Below are positions 36,201 through 48,252 of a stretch of DNA of 64,000 bases, piece after piece (positions within the stretch are counted from its first letter, which is position 1; every line of letters begins with the position of its first letter). The notes under the pieces are model-generated. The model was given only the letters and a program-made list of their open reading frames with translations, was not told the origin of the DNA and did not search any database. This DNA comes from Hyaloscypha bicolor E. Taxonomy: Eukaryota > Ascomycota > Leotiomycetes > Helotiales > Hyaloscyphaceae. The position numbers and the translations under genes were made by a program. The stretch is from assembly GCF_002865645.1 (NCBI RefSeq), contig NW_020194555.1:1116001-1180000 (forward strand). Direction: 5' to 3'.

Positions 36201-39200
36201 CTCAAGTAATAGTATTTCTGGTATTACTTTATTATTAAAATAGACTTTTCTTTCGGAATTTCTTAGTATCTCGCTAATTAAAAAGTACCTATTTCTTCTT
36301 TCTTGGGCCTTGAATTATAGTATTATAGGAATAGTATAATATCTTATTACTACTATTTATATGGCTCTTTATTCTATATTTTATAGCTTATTATAAAATA
36401 TAAGTAGTAAAGTATTTTTATTTATATTTACTATAAAGTCTGGCCTTTTTAATAGCCTATTAGCAGGATTACTATATTCCGGCTAGTATTTTAAAATAAA
36501 GTTAAAGATAGCTAGCTTCTTTACTTATCTTATTTATTAACTATTTAGTTTTCTCTTAATTATAAAATATTTTAAGTTATTATAATTTATCTTAATAATA
36601 ATAGTATACTAGATATATATTAGATAATACTACTAAATATAAAATATTAGAATAATAGCCAAGAGCTTAGAATTATATATCTTATACTTATTCTTAATTA
36701 TAGTTATTTTCTTTAAATAAAAAGTAATAGAATATTACCTAGCTTCTATTTTCTTACTAAAAAACTAGGAAATTATACTTATAATTATAAATCCTAAAGT
36801 ATTTGTTTTTATATAAATCTTTAAGGCTAGGTTAAAATAATAAAGAATTAGTACTATTATAAATATAATTTATAGCTTCTTAAAAGCCCTATTTGCCTTA
36901 TTTATCTAGCTAAAATAATATTATAGGTTTCTACTAGTTTTTAATAAATTAGTTAATTTTTTTATTACCCTAAAATATTTATAAATAAATCTCTAGTAAA
37001 AGTTAGTAAAACCTAGAAATACTTAAACTTCTCAGATATTATTTTTTGAGGCCGGCTATTTTCTAATAGCTATAATTTTACTAGCTTTTATTTCTATATT
37101 ATCTGGGCTAATTATAAACCCTAGAAATTCTATTCTTTTTATATTAAACTCGCATTTTACTAAGTTTATAAAAAGCTAGTATTATTATAGCTACTCGAGT
37201 ATATATTAGACTATTATTATATACTATTCTAGATTCTCTAAATAAATCAGAATATTATCTAGATAGATTATATAAATAATATTTACGAGACTTACTAGTA
37301 TATAGTTAATATATATCTGAAATATTACTAGAGTATTAAATAGTCTAAAGAATATAATATAGTATTTAAAATATTTATAATTTATTTAGAATACTATTTT
37401 TTACTTATTATTCTCTCGTATTTATAACTAATAATAAATATTTTTTAAGTCTAGCTTTATATATATCTTTACTTTATAAAGCCTATTTATAATCTTACTA
37501 ATAAGTAATAATAGTATTTAATTCTTAATAGTAATCCTATTTAGACTCCGGTAATTAATATATAAATATAGGCCATTTTCTTTTTTTAGAACAAATATAA
37601 TTAGAGTACTAGCTAGGCTAGTAAAATAATAAATCTATTTCTTTTCTAGGCTAGTATTAAGATATTCCTAAAGAACTTTAAGCTTTCTTTCTAATAAAGT
37701 ATATATAGGACTATATAGTAATTAGAACCCTAGTTTCAGATCTATATAATACTTTATTATATAATAATCGGGTAATATATCTATAGTTTCTATAAAAAAT
37801 ACTTAAAAAAAGTTCTAATACTTCTTGGGAAATATAATTATCTTATTAGTAATAATAATAGTAATTCTTTAGCTATTTATTATAGAATAGGTAATTAATA
37901 AAAAAACATATATCTTATACTTTATTATTTTAGTAAATTTCCTAGTATTTAGAACTTTAATTTTTTATAATTAAATCTAGTATTTCTATATTATTTTCCT
38001 AAAAGAAATTAGGGAATTAATCTAGTAAAGCTATAGGAATTCAAGTATTATATTAATATAATTTAGATTAAAATTATATAATATAAAGTATATATTAGCC
38101 TTTCTTTAATTCTCTAGTATATTCTTAGTAATAATCTCAAGAATATAATTTCTATATAAATAGATTTTTCTTTTTTCTAGTAAGAATAAAGAAATTATTC
38201 TTAATATTAATAAAATATCTATATCTAAAGCTAATTTCTTCTTTATATAATTAGCCTCTATACTCGAGTTTACTAATATTTTAATTCTTTACTTATTTTT
38301 CCTTATCTTAATAATAACCTTAATTATTATTCTTATTTTAGAAGCCTTATTCTTTATAATATAAATAAGTATAACTATTATAAGGCGTGCCCGTTTCCCG
38401 GCTTCTTTAGTTCTAAGTACTTATATAATTTATGGCTAGACTTATTATAATTATAGTAAGTTAGTTTCTTTTAATTAGAATAAGTAATAATATAGTAATT
38501 CTTTTTCTAGTAAGTAAAGCAAATTATATTTAGTTTTATAGATCCTAATACGAGTATTATATTAGACCCTATTACTATACCTTTATTATCCCGGTTTTAT
38601 AAACCTTATAATAGGAATATATTTTTCTTTTATTTATTTTTATTTTTATATTTTTCTCTTATTTCTTTTCTTTTATTATCTTATTAGCTTATTATTATAT
38701 TCCCGTTAAGTAAATAGATTCAAATTATTCTTAATTCTTATAATAATAAAAATAAGCTTTTTTTTCTCTTATAAAGTATTTCCTTAATAATTAATCTTAT
38801 CTCGGATCTCTTGCCTTAAATTACTAAATAAGTTATCTCGCTCTTATAGTAAACCCGTATATCCTAAGTTATTTAATAGGCTATTTAAGTAAGATATAAA
38901 GCTTTAGATATTCTGGCCTAGCTATTATTTAGTATTCTTAAACTTAGTAAGGGCATTATTACTATAATTTTCCGGATCCAAGATAGAATTCTTTATAAAT
39001 TTAATAAAGGTCTTCTAATCCGTAGTATTAATATCTACTAATTACTTCCTATATTTCTAGATATCCCTGGCTATATCCTCAAAATAGGAAGTATAATATA
39101 TAACCTTTACTATATTAGTAGCCTAGATAATTCTATTATCTTTATACTACTTTAACTTTACTTAATAAAAGAAGTCCTGGGCTTCTTTAATACTTTTTTC

Positions 39201-39627
39201 CCGGTAAGTAGGCAGTTCTCGGGTTTTTAGAGCTCTCTAAACTAAGGGTATTACTAGAAATATAATAGGTTCTATACCGGATATCTAAATATCTTTAAGA
39301 TAATAGATCTGAGCTTCTAGCTTCTTTAGATCTTTTTTCTATTATATCTCTATTTCTAACTTAGTAATATAATAGTAAGCCGCTACTAATTTCTCTATTA
39401 TTATTATCTTACCTACTAGTTCTAGGGGTATCTGAGTTCTACTTTCTTTTCCTAATTAGGTAGTACGAAGAGTACTTAACTAGGCGTTTCCCTGAGTGCC
39501 TGGTTAGATTACTCTAGTAATAGTAAAGGCACTTTTCCTAGTTAATACTCTAGCTATTAATATTTTGTCTATTAATAGCTTGACTATCTCGTAATAAACT
39601 ACTTTCTAAAGGTTAGATTAATTAAAA

Positions 39628-39954
39628 TATAGGGTATATAATAGTAGGATAATATATAAGTAGTTAAGGTAAGTAAGCTATAGAGTAATACTTACAAGTA
39701 TAACTAATTCCAAGAATTAATTCTAATAAAAAACTAATTAATACCTCTTTCTAAAGCTAGGAGCATCTCCCTATATATTCCCTAGTACTTAGCCAAGCCT
39801 GTAAAGTACTTTACTTAACTAGGAAATACGATCCCATATAATTCGTATAATTCCGATTACCCGTATAATTCTAATTACAAGCTTTATCTAAAATAAGAAA
39901 CTAGATTCACGATATCTAATACCTGTTTATATACTATTATATATACCTATTATA
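39628..39954 (-). repeat. LTR of Gypsy copy A (5' LTR in element orientation)
   Basis: 327 bp, aligns without length change to 32923-33249. It is more heavily mutated, starting TATAGGGTATATAATAG where the ancestor has TGTGAGGCACGTAATAG. Confidence 0.9.
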
Positions 39955-40400
39955 TTAGTAGTAATTTAATTATCTTTAATAGCTTGGTATAATTAGAGTA
40001 AAATATGTATTAGTAAGTACTTTATATAATATATAAGAAAGCAATATAAAAAAGTACTTAACTAGATTATAAAACAGTTTATAAATAAGGCCGAATTCGC
40101 CCTTAATATATAAATACTTAATATTATATAAGTATAAGCTTTTTAGCTTACTCTAGTATTATTAATAAAAATTAGAAACTTAGTTCTTTCTTATAATACG
40201 TCTAATTATCTCTTTTATAAAGTTCTTTACTATCTAGCTTATTAGGGGAATAGAATATATAGTAAAGTTATTAATCTGCTTAATAAGGAGATACTCTTGT
40301 TTATTAATAAGGTTCTAATTAACTTCAGACTAAAAATCAGCTCTTGAGCAAGTCTAGCCTTTTATTGCATTAAATGCTAGTATATGTAATATAATATTAA
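39955..40400 (-). pseudogene. Fot1/pogo transposase, N-terminal part separated by the Gypsy insertion
   Basis: The minus strand from about 40400 down to 39955 gives a stop-ridden frame with QVSNFYQQYQSKLKSLYL, resembling the NWVxxFxKRHPxLKSRY region (CENP-B/HTH-type) ahead of the catalytic domain in this family. It ends exactly at the Gypsy target duplication. The other half resumes at 32922. Confidence 0.6.
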
Positions 40401-41025
40401 TAATAGAGAGCTAAAGGCTCGGATGTACTCAGTAAACTAAGTAAGTATAGGTCACGTGAGATCAACACGTGACACCTTTCCAGTAACGTATAATAATTAT
40501 ATGGACGAGTTCGAACTCTTTAGTAATCTGGCAATAATTTATAACCCCTCGCGCGTTAATTGCGGCCAGCGCGGCCTTTATAGCTTATTTGTTGACTATT
40601 TTGTAGTTGTAGAAAGTCGGTGAAGTGTGGGCGTGGAAGATGGTGCATTTAAGCGGGTGGTGCACGTGCACGGGATCTCGAGTAAGCACTCGCTTATCGA
40701 TGCTTACAAAGAACGACCAACCGACTGTCAACCCTACAACCAAACACATAGTCCCTAGTCCGGATTGAGTTACGCTACTGCCCTAATTTATTACATAATA
40801 CACTTCTTACCCGTCGCCATTGTCGCACGTGAGTAGATCTTTATCACGATAGCTCTGGAAGCATCCCACTGTGCGCCTGTCCTCCGGCATAGCTCGGCGT
40901 TTGACTGTCTCAATCTTCAATATTGTGCGAAGGCTGCTCATGCCCTCGCAATTTGATTCATACCTCGAGTCTTCTGCAAATTTAACCCCTTCCTGTTTCT
41001 TCAGCGAGCCTTAGCACATCCCTCG

Positions 41026-43509
41026 ATGGATCACCTCGAGTTACCCAGAAATTCTAAGCACCCGCCGATATATATACCCCTAGTTGCACGTGAGAATTAT
41101 GATGGAGGGAACCTTGAGTCGTACCCGCAACGGGTGGGGTGGAGTGATGCCGATGTGACTGGATCGAATGGCTGTACGAAGTCAAAAGATGAGCGTGCAT
41201 CATTTATCCAGACATGGCTCTTCTTTGGCCTCCTCAGCAAAATATTCGGAGGGGATTTTAAGCAAGACGACTGGATCACCCATACAGGCGCGGACCATCC
41301 GGTAATCAAAACACGAAATATTGAGGATCACCTCAAGGAGTTGGAGCTGAATTTCAAAGTCGGAACTACCTCCGACGAAGATGGCAGCGTGTCCGAACCG
41401 GCTGCTATCGAATTAGAACAGACCATCTTCGCGCTATCCATTGAATTGGGAGCACAGCCCTATCTACGTGCACCTCATTGTACCCCGGAGATAGAGAACG
41501 TTCTTTTCCAGACACACAACTGGAACTTGCGTATTCTTCGGCATAGTCTGTACAACTCCGACCTTGACCTTGTCTGTCTATCAATTGCTGCACTTGGAGA
41601 GAAATTGTGTACACATTTCGGTATTTTAGACGATTGCATGTGGCTGAGAGGCTCCGACAACAATCTCATATTCCAGCGAATGCTCGACGACGGATGGTGT
41701 CCGCTCGAGATAATTCGACTCCGTGAAGTATTGATTGTCAGCGATCTCTACTATATTAGCAACATGGATCGTCCAGGGCCGACCAGATGTCACCAAGAAT
41801 GTCGCGAGCACATTCCCCTTGAGCGAGTCGATGACCAAACAGTATTTCCGAAGGACTCGTTGCAGTCAATGAAATGCACAGCATACCACATGGACTGGGA
41901 GAATTACCGCACTCAACATGTTGAGGGATGTGATGACTGTGGCGACCTCGTCGCTGATGGCCAGCTCCTTGACAATATTCTTCAAGGTGGCTTTTTCCCT
42001 CTTCTTCTTCCAGCGGCTCACGCTATAGACAGAAGTTTGGGCGGAACACCACCAGGGAAAGCGGCTAGCTCAAAAGTGCGTACCGGTGACCTCCGGATCG
42101 TATCTTCCGAGACTCACCGCAAGTACGTCTGCATTTCACATGTATGGTCCGATGGGCTTGGCAACCCTCACGCAAATGCTTTCCCAACGTGTCAATACGC
42201 CAGAGTATCCGACATGTTGAAAAAACTCTACCCTGGAGAAGAGGTACCATTTTGGATCGATACAATTTGTGTACCACGTGAGCCTAGACAACTTCGACGA
42301 AAAGCAATTATGCTCATGCGCAAGACGTACCGGGATGCTGACAGCGTCTTGGTTTTGGACTCTTATCTTGCGAACGTGGACCTCGACATGATACCGAGGA
42401 GAGAAGCATGGTTACGATTCCTGAGCTGCGGCTGGAACAGACGGCTGTGGACATTGCAAGAGAGCGCCATGGCAAAGACAGTCTATCTTCGATTCTCAGA
42501 TGGATTCCTCAATCTGGACAAATGTCTGACCTTCAAGCTACCATCACGAGATACTCTGATGTTATTGTGGCACGCGATCCGAGGCGCATGGAGGCGCTGG
42601 TCAGAAGATTTACCAGATTGGGAGGAAAGTCTCCTCAGCACTCTATCAGACTCCGTGGCGTGGAGATCCACGAGTATTCTGGCGGATGAGGCCATATGTC
42701 TGGGCAATCTTACTGATATCGAAGATTCAGTCATGGAACAGATTCTTCTTCTAGACTCCCACGAGGAGCGGATGGTCAAATTCTGGGAAGCTCAGAAAAA
42801 GATAACTACAGAAGTCTTATTCTGGGGAGGACCGAGACTGCCACAGTTCCCAATGAGATGGGCACCTTTGAGTTTCCTCGACGGCTACGATACACCGTAC
42901 ATGACAAGCCAGACAAACACTTTCGTTCCCGCCTTTCTAAATGAATGGGGGCTTAAATTCAAATTGCCCGGCATGATCCTGGGATCTTGGCGGACGAATT
43001 TGTGGACCTCGTCACTCCTTCGGACACAGAACAAGCGCTGGTACGCCATGACGAAATATAACGACAAAGTCGCGAAAGTTAATGAGGAAAACGCCCTCCT
43101 CGCTGTTATATTCCAGGAACCCGATGAATCTTTTCTGGAGGGCCTTCCCGTGGGAGCAGCCATGCCTGGGGTTTTGGTTTCTCTCTCAGAGAAAAACTAC
43201 GACGTAGATTGTATTTTTGCAAAGTACGAGAGCTTGGTTACAATTGAAAAGGCATCCCGTCACAGGGGATGGATTGATCCTCTAGAGAAGATGGTTTCAC
43301 GGTTCAACGACTTCTACAGGCCGGAGTTGTCTGGGTCAAGCATTGAGATGGATGGGACGAAACTCGGACACTATAATGATAATTCTACAACCGAGAGCGA
43401 CATTGCAGTCCACTGGCACGACGACCGGTTGTCGTTAGATCTGGGCGAGAAGCATCTAATGTTTGAAGTATCCGAGCTATCCTCTGACCAAGACTGGTGC
43501 GTAGGTTAG
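41026..43509 (+). CDS. HET-domain protein 3, 827 aa, intact
   Basis: ATG-initiated single frame starting MDHLELPRNS, in line with its paralogues. YPQRVGW and IQTWLFFGLLSKIFG lie in the N-terminal region. The HET domain begins at about residue 367 (YVCISHVWSDGLGN), continues through FWIDTICVP (410) and ends near RRLWTLQES (473). The C-terminal module has DEAICLGNL, FWGGPRLP, WAPLSFL and ends DWCVG, closely parallel to HET1 (ends WCIG). No membrane segment, signal peptide or internal stop is seen. It is longer than HET1 mainly in the C-terminal part. Base composition is balanced although the Fot1/pogo end lies 340 bp upstream, so RIP has not crossed into it. Role by family: allorecognition and cell death. 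Confidence 0.9.
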   Translation: MDHLELPRNSKHPPIYIPLVARENYDGGNLESYPQRVGWSDADVTGSNGCTKSKDERASFIQTWLFFGLLSKIFGGDFKQDDWITHTGADHPVIKTRNIEDHLKELELNFKVGTTSDEDGSVSEPAAIELEQTIFALSIELGAQPYLRAPHCTPEIENVLFQTHNWNLRILRHSLYNSDLDLVCLSIAALGEKLCTHFGILDDCMWLRGSDNNLIFQRMLDDGWCPLEIIRLREVLIVSDLYYISNMDRPGPTRCHQECREHIPLERVDDQTVFPKDSLQSMKCTAYHMDWENYRTQHVEGCDDCGDLVADGQLLDNILQGGFFPLLLPAAHAIDRSLGGTPPGKAASSKVRTGDLRIVSSETHRKYVCISHVWSDGLGNPHANAFPTCQYARVSDMLKKLYPGEEVPFWIDTICVPREPRQLRRKAIMLMRKTYRDADSVLVLDSYLANVDLDMIPRREAWLRFLSCGWNRRLWTLQESAMAKTVYLRFSDGFLNLDKCLTFKLPSRDTLMLLWHAIRGAWRRWSEDLPDWEESLLSTLSDSVAWRSTSILADEAICLGNLTDIEDSVMEQILLLDSHEERMVKFWEAQKKITTEVLFWGGPRLPQFPMRWAPLSFLDGYDTPYMTSQTNTFVPAFLNEWGLKFKLPGMILGSWRTNLWTSSLLRTQNKRWYAMTKYNDKVAKVNEENALLAVIFQEPDESFLEGLPVGAAMPGVLVSLSEKNYDVDCIFAKYESLVTIEKASRHRGWIDPLEKMVSRFNDFYRPELSGSSIEMDGTKLGHYNDNSTTESDIAVHWHDDRLSLDLGEKHLMFEVSELSSDQDWCVG

Positions 43510-44225
43510 TGGACACGTCGAAATTTCAAAGGCATCGCTACAAACCTTAAGTTCTAAGGGGTAAATTTGAAACTACACTCATACAACCTATTGAGACAAT
43601 ATAGGCCTGTCTATGTGCCACCAATATGATGAAGCAGTGAGAACTGTATAGGAAATTTGTCAAGCCATCTGGCTGCAATCATGGACTTATTCAAGGGATG
43701 TTTTAGCTGATCAATTTGTCGATAGAGAGATCTGATTTCTTATTATGAGGTCGTGCTGCGGGATTGATAGCCGACTTTGGCCTACCCGCCTTTTACGGAC
43801 CTTTCGCTGGGATTTTTCGTTCGACCCGCGCTCAGTCCCGAGCGGCGCTATTAATTTCCGGCACCATTGCAATGTTATTATGTAGACATTAGAACCCGGA
43901 TCACGTCTACGGCTATTCCTTCTGGGATCTGCCATCCTATCCTGCGCCATGAACTTCGCAAACGCAAATTAACAGAAGCGATTTATTAATCTAACTAGCG
44001 CAAAACGAAATGCTTTAGAAAACAGAGGTCCAAGCCTTAAGTTTCCGTAGTATTTCAGTCCGTCCTCGCTATCCTATACACCAAGTCCCTATCTCAAAAT
44101 ACTCGCCAAAACAATGAACTTCTGTTTGATCTCTCCCTTGCCCAGAGCTTCGGGTTACTCTTTCTATTAGAGCAACATGATGAGCAAAGTTGCATTCCTC
44201 TTCTTTCCTAGTATGTCAAAAAATA
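43510..44225. other. Downstream region of HET gene 3
   Basis: GC-balanced at first, turning AT-rich near 44,200. Open minus-strand stretch 43711-43950 has no recognisable content. Confidence 0.4.
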
Positions 44226-44789
44226 ATCAAGGCTAATTAATTATAATTAAGTATGATTTGATTAGCTTGATTTTTATTATAATTAATTATAATTAATTAT
44301 AATTATCACGTGATAATATAAAAGTATATATTCTTAGGTATTTCTAAAAATTATTAAATAACTAATAGCTATATTAATAAAATATAAATAAAATTTATAA
44401 AGCATATATAAGAGTATAAAATTAGTCTAAATCTAAAATAACAAACTAGTTTTTGTTATGTGGTACCAGTTACGTAGTGCTGTTGCACGTGACTTAGTAT
44501 GTGGCTAGTGCTTCCTTAGCCTGGCAGATAGCCTTTAGCTCAATTCAAGCTCTTTACTACTACTATAATACTGGAAATTAAGGAGGTTCTAGTGCCTTTG
44601 GCTTCGCTTACTAATTAGTACTAGGCCTGATTTAGTAAAGAGCGCCTTTAGTAATACCGAATACGGCTAGCCCAGATCTTATTTTAGCCTTATCTCGGCT
44701 TCCGAAGCTCTAGAGTCATATGCGTAATCACGTGATAAATCTATTTAATTATCTTTGATTATAATTAAGTATAATTTAATTAGCTTGAT
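44226..44789. mobile_element. MITE-like inverted-repeat element
   Basis: Left arm ATCAAGGCTAATTAATTATA (44226) recurs inverted at the right end (44789 backwards) over about 32 bp with few differences. Both arms are bounded inside by the palindrome ATCACGTGAT. The central part is GC-balanced and non-coding. No clear target duplication was found. Confidence 0.45.
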
Positions 44790-46352
44790 TTTGACTTGAT
44801 TTGATTTGAGTAGGGGGATCTAATTAAATTAAACCTAATTATTTAATATATTGCTCTTTCCTATACTTCTCGACTAATACTTCCTTTTCTTGGATCAGAA
44901 TTGCTAGGTTTTCAATGGCCCCGGCTTTTACGAGACCGGCCTATAATAACTCCCGGTTATTGAAATCCGAACTAATAATTTTTCGAAATCTCAATTACTA
45001 CTAACCTCGTTACTAAGGATTAATATTATTGCTAGCTTTATTAAGTATATATATCACGAGAGTATTATTAGTAGACCTAGTCTTATTACTATTATATACG
45101 TTTGTTATATTTAGAGTCTCATAATTATAAGATAGTTAACTGAGTTTAAAACCTGGAAGTTAAATAATAAGACCTCTATCTATTACTATTTCACGTTTCT
45201 AATAGCTTCTGTACTTAAATACTTTGAAATCTAATTCTTTATATAGAATTAATTAAGGTGCCTATTTCTATCTATTATATTAAAGTTATAGAGAATTCCA
45301 GAAAATAATTAGTATAGGAACTTTGCCTATTTATTAATATAAAAGCTTTGACCTATTTCTGAATATCTATATCAAAATATACTAAGAATAGAGCAAATAT
45401 ATTTCCAAGAGTTCAGATAAACCAGGAAATCTTTCTGCTTCTATAGTATTAGTTTAATTACCAAGAGACCCTTTATTTCTGTTTATAATAGCAGGCTCAA
45501 GTATATTATCTCGTTTTCTATTTTAATAGTTATTCTTTCTTTAAAACCTTTATAAACATCGAGAAATAATTCATATGAGCCATAACCCTAAATATTTCCC
45601 GTAAAATTATTCTTGCTCCTTGTATTAGAAAGATACGAGTAGCCCTAGCTACGGATTCTATTAATTATAGCCATATTATAATTAGCTATAAGACTCGGCA
45701 TATATATAAAGATCTGATTTCAGAGATCTTTGTCTATAGAGGTCTCTTTTATGTCTAGCCCTGCTTTTCTAAGCTAAGGTAACTATTTCGCTTTTAACTT
45801 TTCTAAAGATATATTTTATTATATTATTTAAACTATATATTAATAGAGCTCTTCCTTTTTAGCGTCTTTAAAAGAGCTCTTTATTAATATCTCGATTATA
45901 TATTTGAAGGCTTAATATATTACTACTACTATAATTAAATATCTTAATAAGGGATTCTCTAATAAATAATACTTATTATATCTACCTAAGAGGTTTAAAA
46001 ATAATTAAAAGTTATTATTTAGTTTAGCCAATTATTACAGGTTAGTAAGAAGTATAAGTTTGTTCTTAAACTAGAAGTAAACTTATCGGGCTAGCCTTTC
46101 TTCCTATAGTATCTATACCCGTATTAATTATAGATAGTATCTAATATGTATATTTATCTTTATTTAAGATATATTATTATAACTCACTACTTATAAAGAG
46201 CTATCTAGAATAAGGACTTTATCTATTACTCTATAAATATTAGCTATTTATACTAGAGCTAGCTGTTTTATAATATTAAATATAGAACTATTAGGAATAT
46301 AAAGAGTATTTATCTAAAATATAATAGAAAAATCTACTAAATTATAAAGACT
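44790..46352. other. RIPed AT-rich block, content unknown
   Basis: Stops in all frames and strong TpA texture. I could not match any protein motif. It was already mutated when the solo LTR inserted, since the LTR's flanks are RIPed but the LTR is not. Confidence 0.45.
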
Positions 46353-46357
46353 ATTAA

Positions 46358-46660
46358 TGTGAGGCACGTAATAGCAGGGTGATGCACAAGTAGTCAAGGT
46401 AAGTAAGCTGCGGAGTGACGCTTGCAAGTGTAACTGATTCCAAGAATTGATTCCAACAAGAGACTAATCGATGCCCCTTCCAAAGCTAGGAGCGTCTCCC
46501 TATATATTCCCTAGTGCTTAGCCAGGCATGCGAAGCCCTTTACTTAATTAGGAAATCCCATGCGATCCATACGATTCCGATCGCAAGCTGTACCCAAAAT
46601 AGGAAACTAGATCCACGACATCTGACACCTGTCCATGCGCCATCACGTGTGCCCATCACA
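46358..46660 (-). repeat. Solo LTR of the Gypsy family, hardly RIPed
   Basis: 303 bp from TGTGAGGCACGTAATAGCAG to GTGCCCATCACA, flanked by ATTAA on both sides (46353-46357, 46661-46665). It aligns to the LTRs of copies A and B but keeps C and G where they have T and A. It lacks a roughly 24-bp tandem duplication found in them. Strand is given by analogy with the full elements. Confidence 0.93.
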
Positions 46661-46665
46661 ATTAA

Positions 46666-48252
46666 CTAGATTCTAAATATATATAAATATATATCTAGTA
46701 AGCTAATTGCCTTTATTATTACTCTGGCTATCTAACTAGATATAACTTATAGTAATATAATTAGCTTAAAAAGGTCTATTAAGACTAAAAACAGAAACTT
46801 TTAATACGGTTACTAGATTTAAATCTAATAAGGCAGTAGTAACTAGTAGAACTTAATTATTATTAATAATCTTTATAATCTTATTTAGTAAGGGTCTAAC
46901 TTTCTTATTATATATATAATTACCTAAATATATAGTTTTATAGATAGTAAAATTAATCTAAAGGGCCTAATATTTACCTTGCTTAGTATATACCAAATAC
47001 TTCTTCCTAAAAAAATTTTTGTCTAATTATAGTAAGATAAAATAAATACGTTAAATTATACTACCTTTTTAATATTAATATCTCTCTAATATACTAGTTA
47101 TACTCCAATGCCTTTTTAATTAATAGTAATTACTATTTGAATATTATGAGTTCAAAGGTTCCAGACTCCTTATATATAATAATAATTTCGCATATATAGC
47201 AGAGATATTTACTAAAAGTTATAAGAAATAGGACTAGGGCATTTATTACTAGGAACTATATATTTTTACTAGGCGCGACCTTTAGCAAAATAGTAATAAT
47301 ATTTAGTATACTATTTATAAGTCACAGGTAGCTATTAATATCCCTTACGTGAAATACTAGAGCTTCCCTATTCTTATAATATCTTATAGCTATCTAGTAT
47401 AATATATATTTATTAAGTATTTCCGTATATACTATCCGGTATTCTAATATATTAGTTCTAATAAAGTTCTTATATTTGTATTAAGTTATAGGCCCGCCGA
47501 ATATTTTGGTTAAAAGACCAAAGAATAACTAGGACTAAAGTAATTTATAGGAAAGAATCCGCTTACTGGAATAAAGTTCTAGCTTCTCGAGATTATATCC
47601 GAGGCTATAAGGAAAGTTCCTGAAGTCTTGGAAGCCGAGTAGTTCTTCCGAGTAAGTAATACTAGAGTTATAGATCGGAATTCTAACCATATATAAATAG
47701 TTATGTGTTTTCGGGATATAATCCATAATCGGCTTAAATATGGTAAGAGCGTGGAATTTAGCAAAGCAAAGTTATAAGATATGAGGTTACGAAAGACAAC
47801 CATATTACATTGTTTTTAATTCTACTATAATAGGCTCGCTTGCAAATATTTTAGAAGGGATTCACCTCTCAACTGCCTATACCAACCCCATCAAATTTTT
47901 CTCGATTTTCAAAGTCCTTAGAAAATTATAAAAACTTCACAGTTTATAGAGAATACTCGGAATATTGCGAATATCGTATTCTTTCTTCAAAGGTGTGGCG
48001 TTAAGGCTTTCAAATTTTTAAGTTAAGCGATTAAGGGGTGAATTCTTCTAGCGTGGTACTAACCCTAACATTCATTATTGCTCTTTTAATAGTGCCCACA
48101 TAATCGAACCAGCTACGAGGAAAACCCGCACTAGCCCACGAATGCTTTCGTACGCAGGTCCGCCTGATTAATATCTGCACCCATCAAAAGAACGTCTTAT
48201 AAGAAGTGTAGATGCCGCTACACGCACCCTCCTACCTAATGCCAAGCTATAA
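46666..48252. other. RIPed block grading into balanced DNA
   Basis: AT-rich to about 47.4 kb. A minus-strand frame with a real ATG (47726 down to 47535, beginning MDYIPKTHNYLYMVRIP) has coding-like composition and an open upstream extension, but no recognisable family and no extension downstream. It may be an exon of a decayed gene. Confidence 0.35.

Larger units (their letters stand above)
32923..39954 (-). mobile_element. Gypsy LTR retrotransposon copy A, full length, RIPed
   Basis: 7,032 bp with 327-bp LTRs at both ends and a TTAGT target duplication. Coding order on the minus strand is gag, protease, RT, RNase H, integrase, giving the orientation; a polypurine tract (AGAGGGGGAA on the minus strand, 33253-33262) abuts the left LTR. 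The gag zinc knuckle at 38417-38458 keeps CX2CX4HX4C spacing, but its three Cys are Tyr (TGY-to-TAY). RT at 37248-37265 reads YLDNIL instead of YLDDIL. RNase H (YNSKLLAI-like) is near 36660, and the integrase zinc-binding block (ILEIF-RKYF...YIRTC) near 35800-35935. Every frame is full of stops. The paired copy B is at 50996. Confidence 0.92.
31323..40682 (-). mobile_element. Fot1/pogo-type DNA transposon, split by a nested Gypsy element
   Basis: Terminal inverted repeats of 28 bp lie at 31323-31350 and 40655-40682, both containing CCCGTGCACGTGCACCACCC. The dinucleotide TA flanks both ends (31321-31322, 40683-40684), as in Tc1/mariner-type insertions. Removing the Gypsy copy and one target duplication leaves about 2.3 kb, the normal size for this group. 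The transposase is on the minus strand. Its right end lies about 340 bp upstream of the start of HET gene 3. Confidence 0.85.

Noticed and set aside
31980..41000. Mitochondrial or plasmid-derived AT-rich insert
   Set aside because: The AT richness is explained by RIP: Gypsy and transposase motifs can be read through the mutations.
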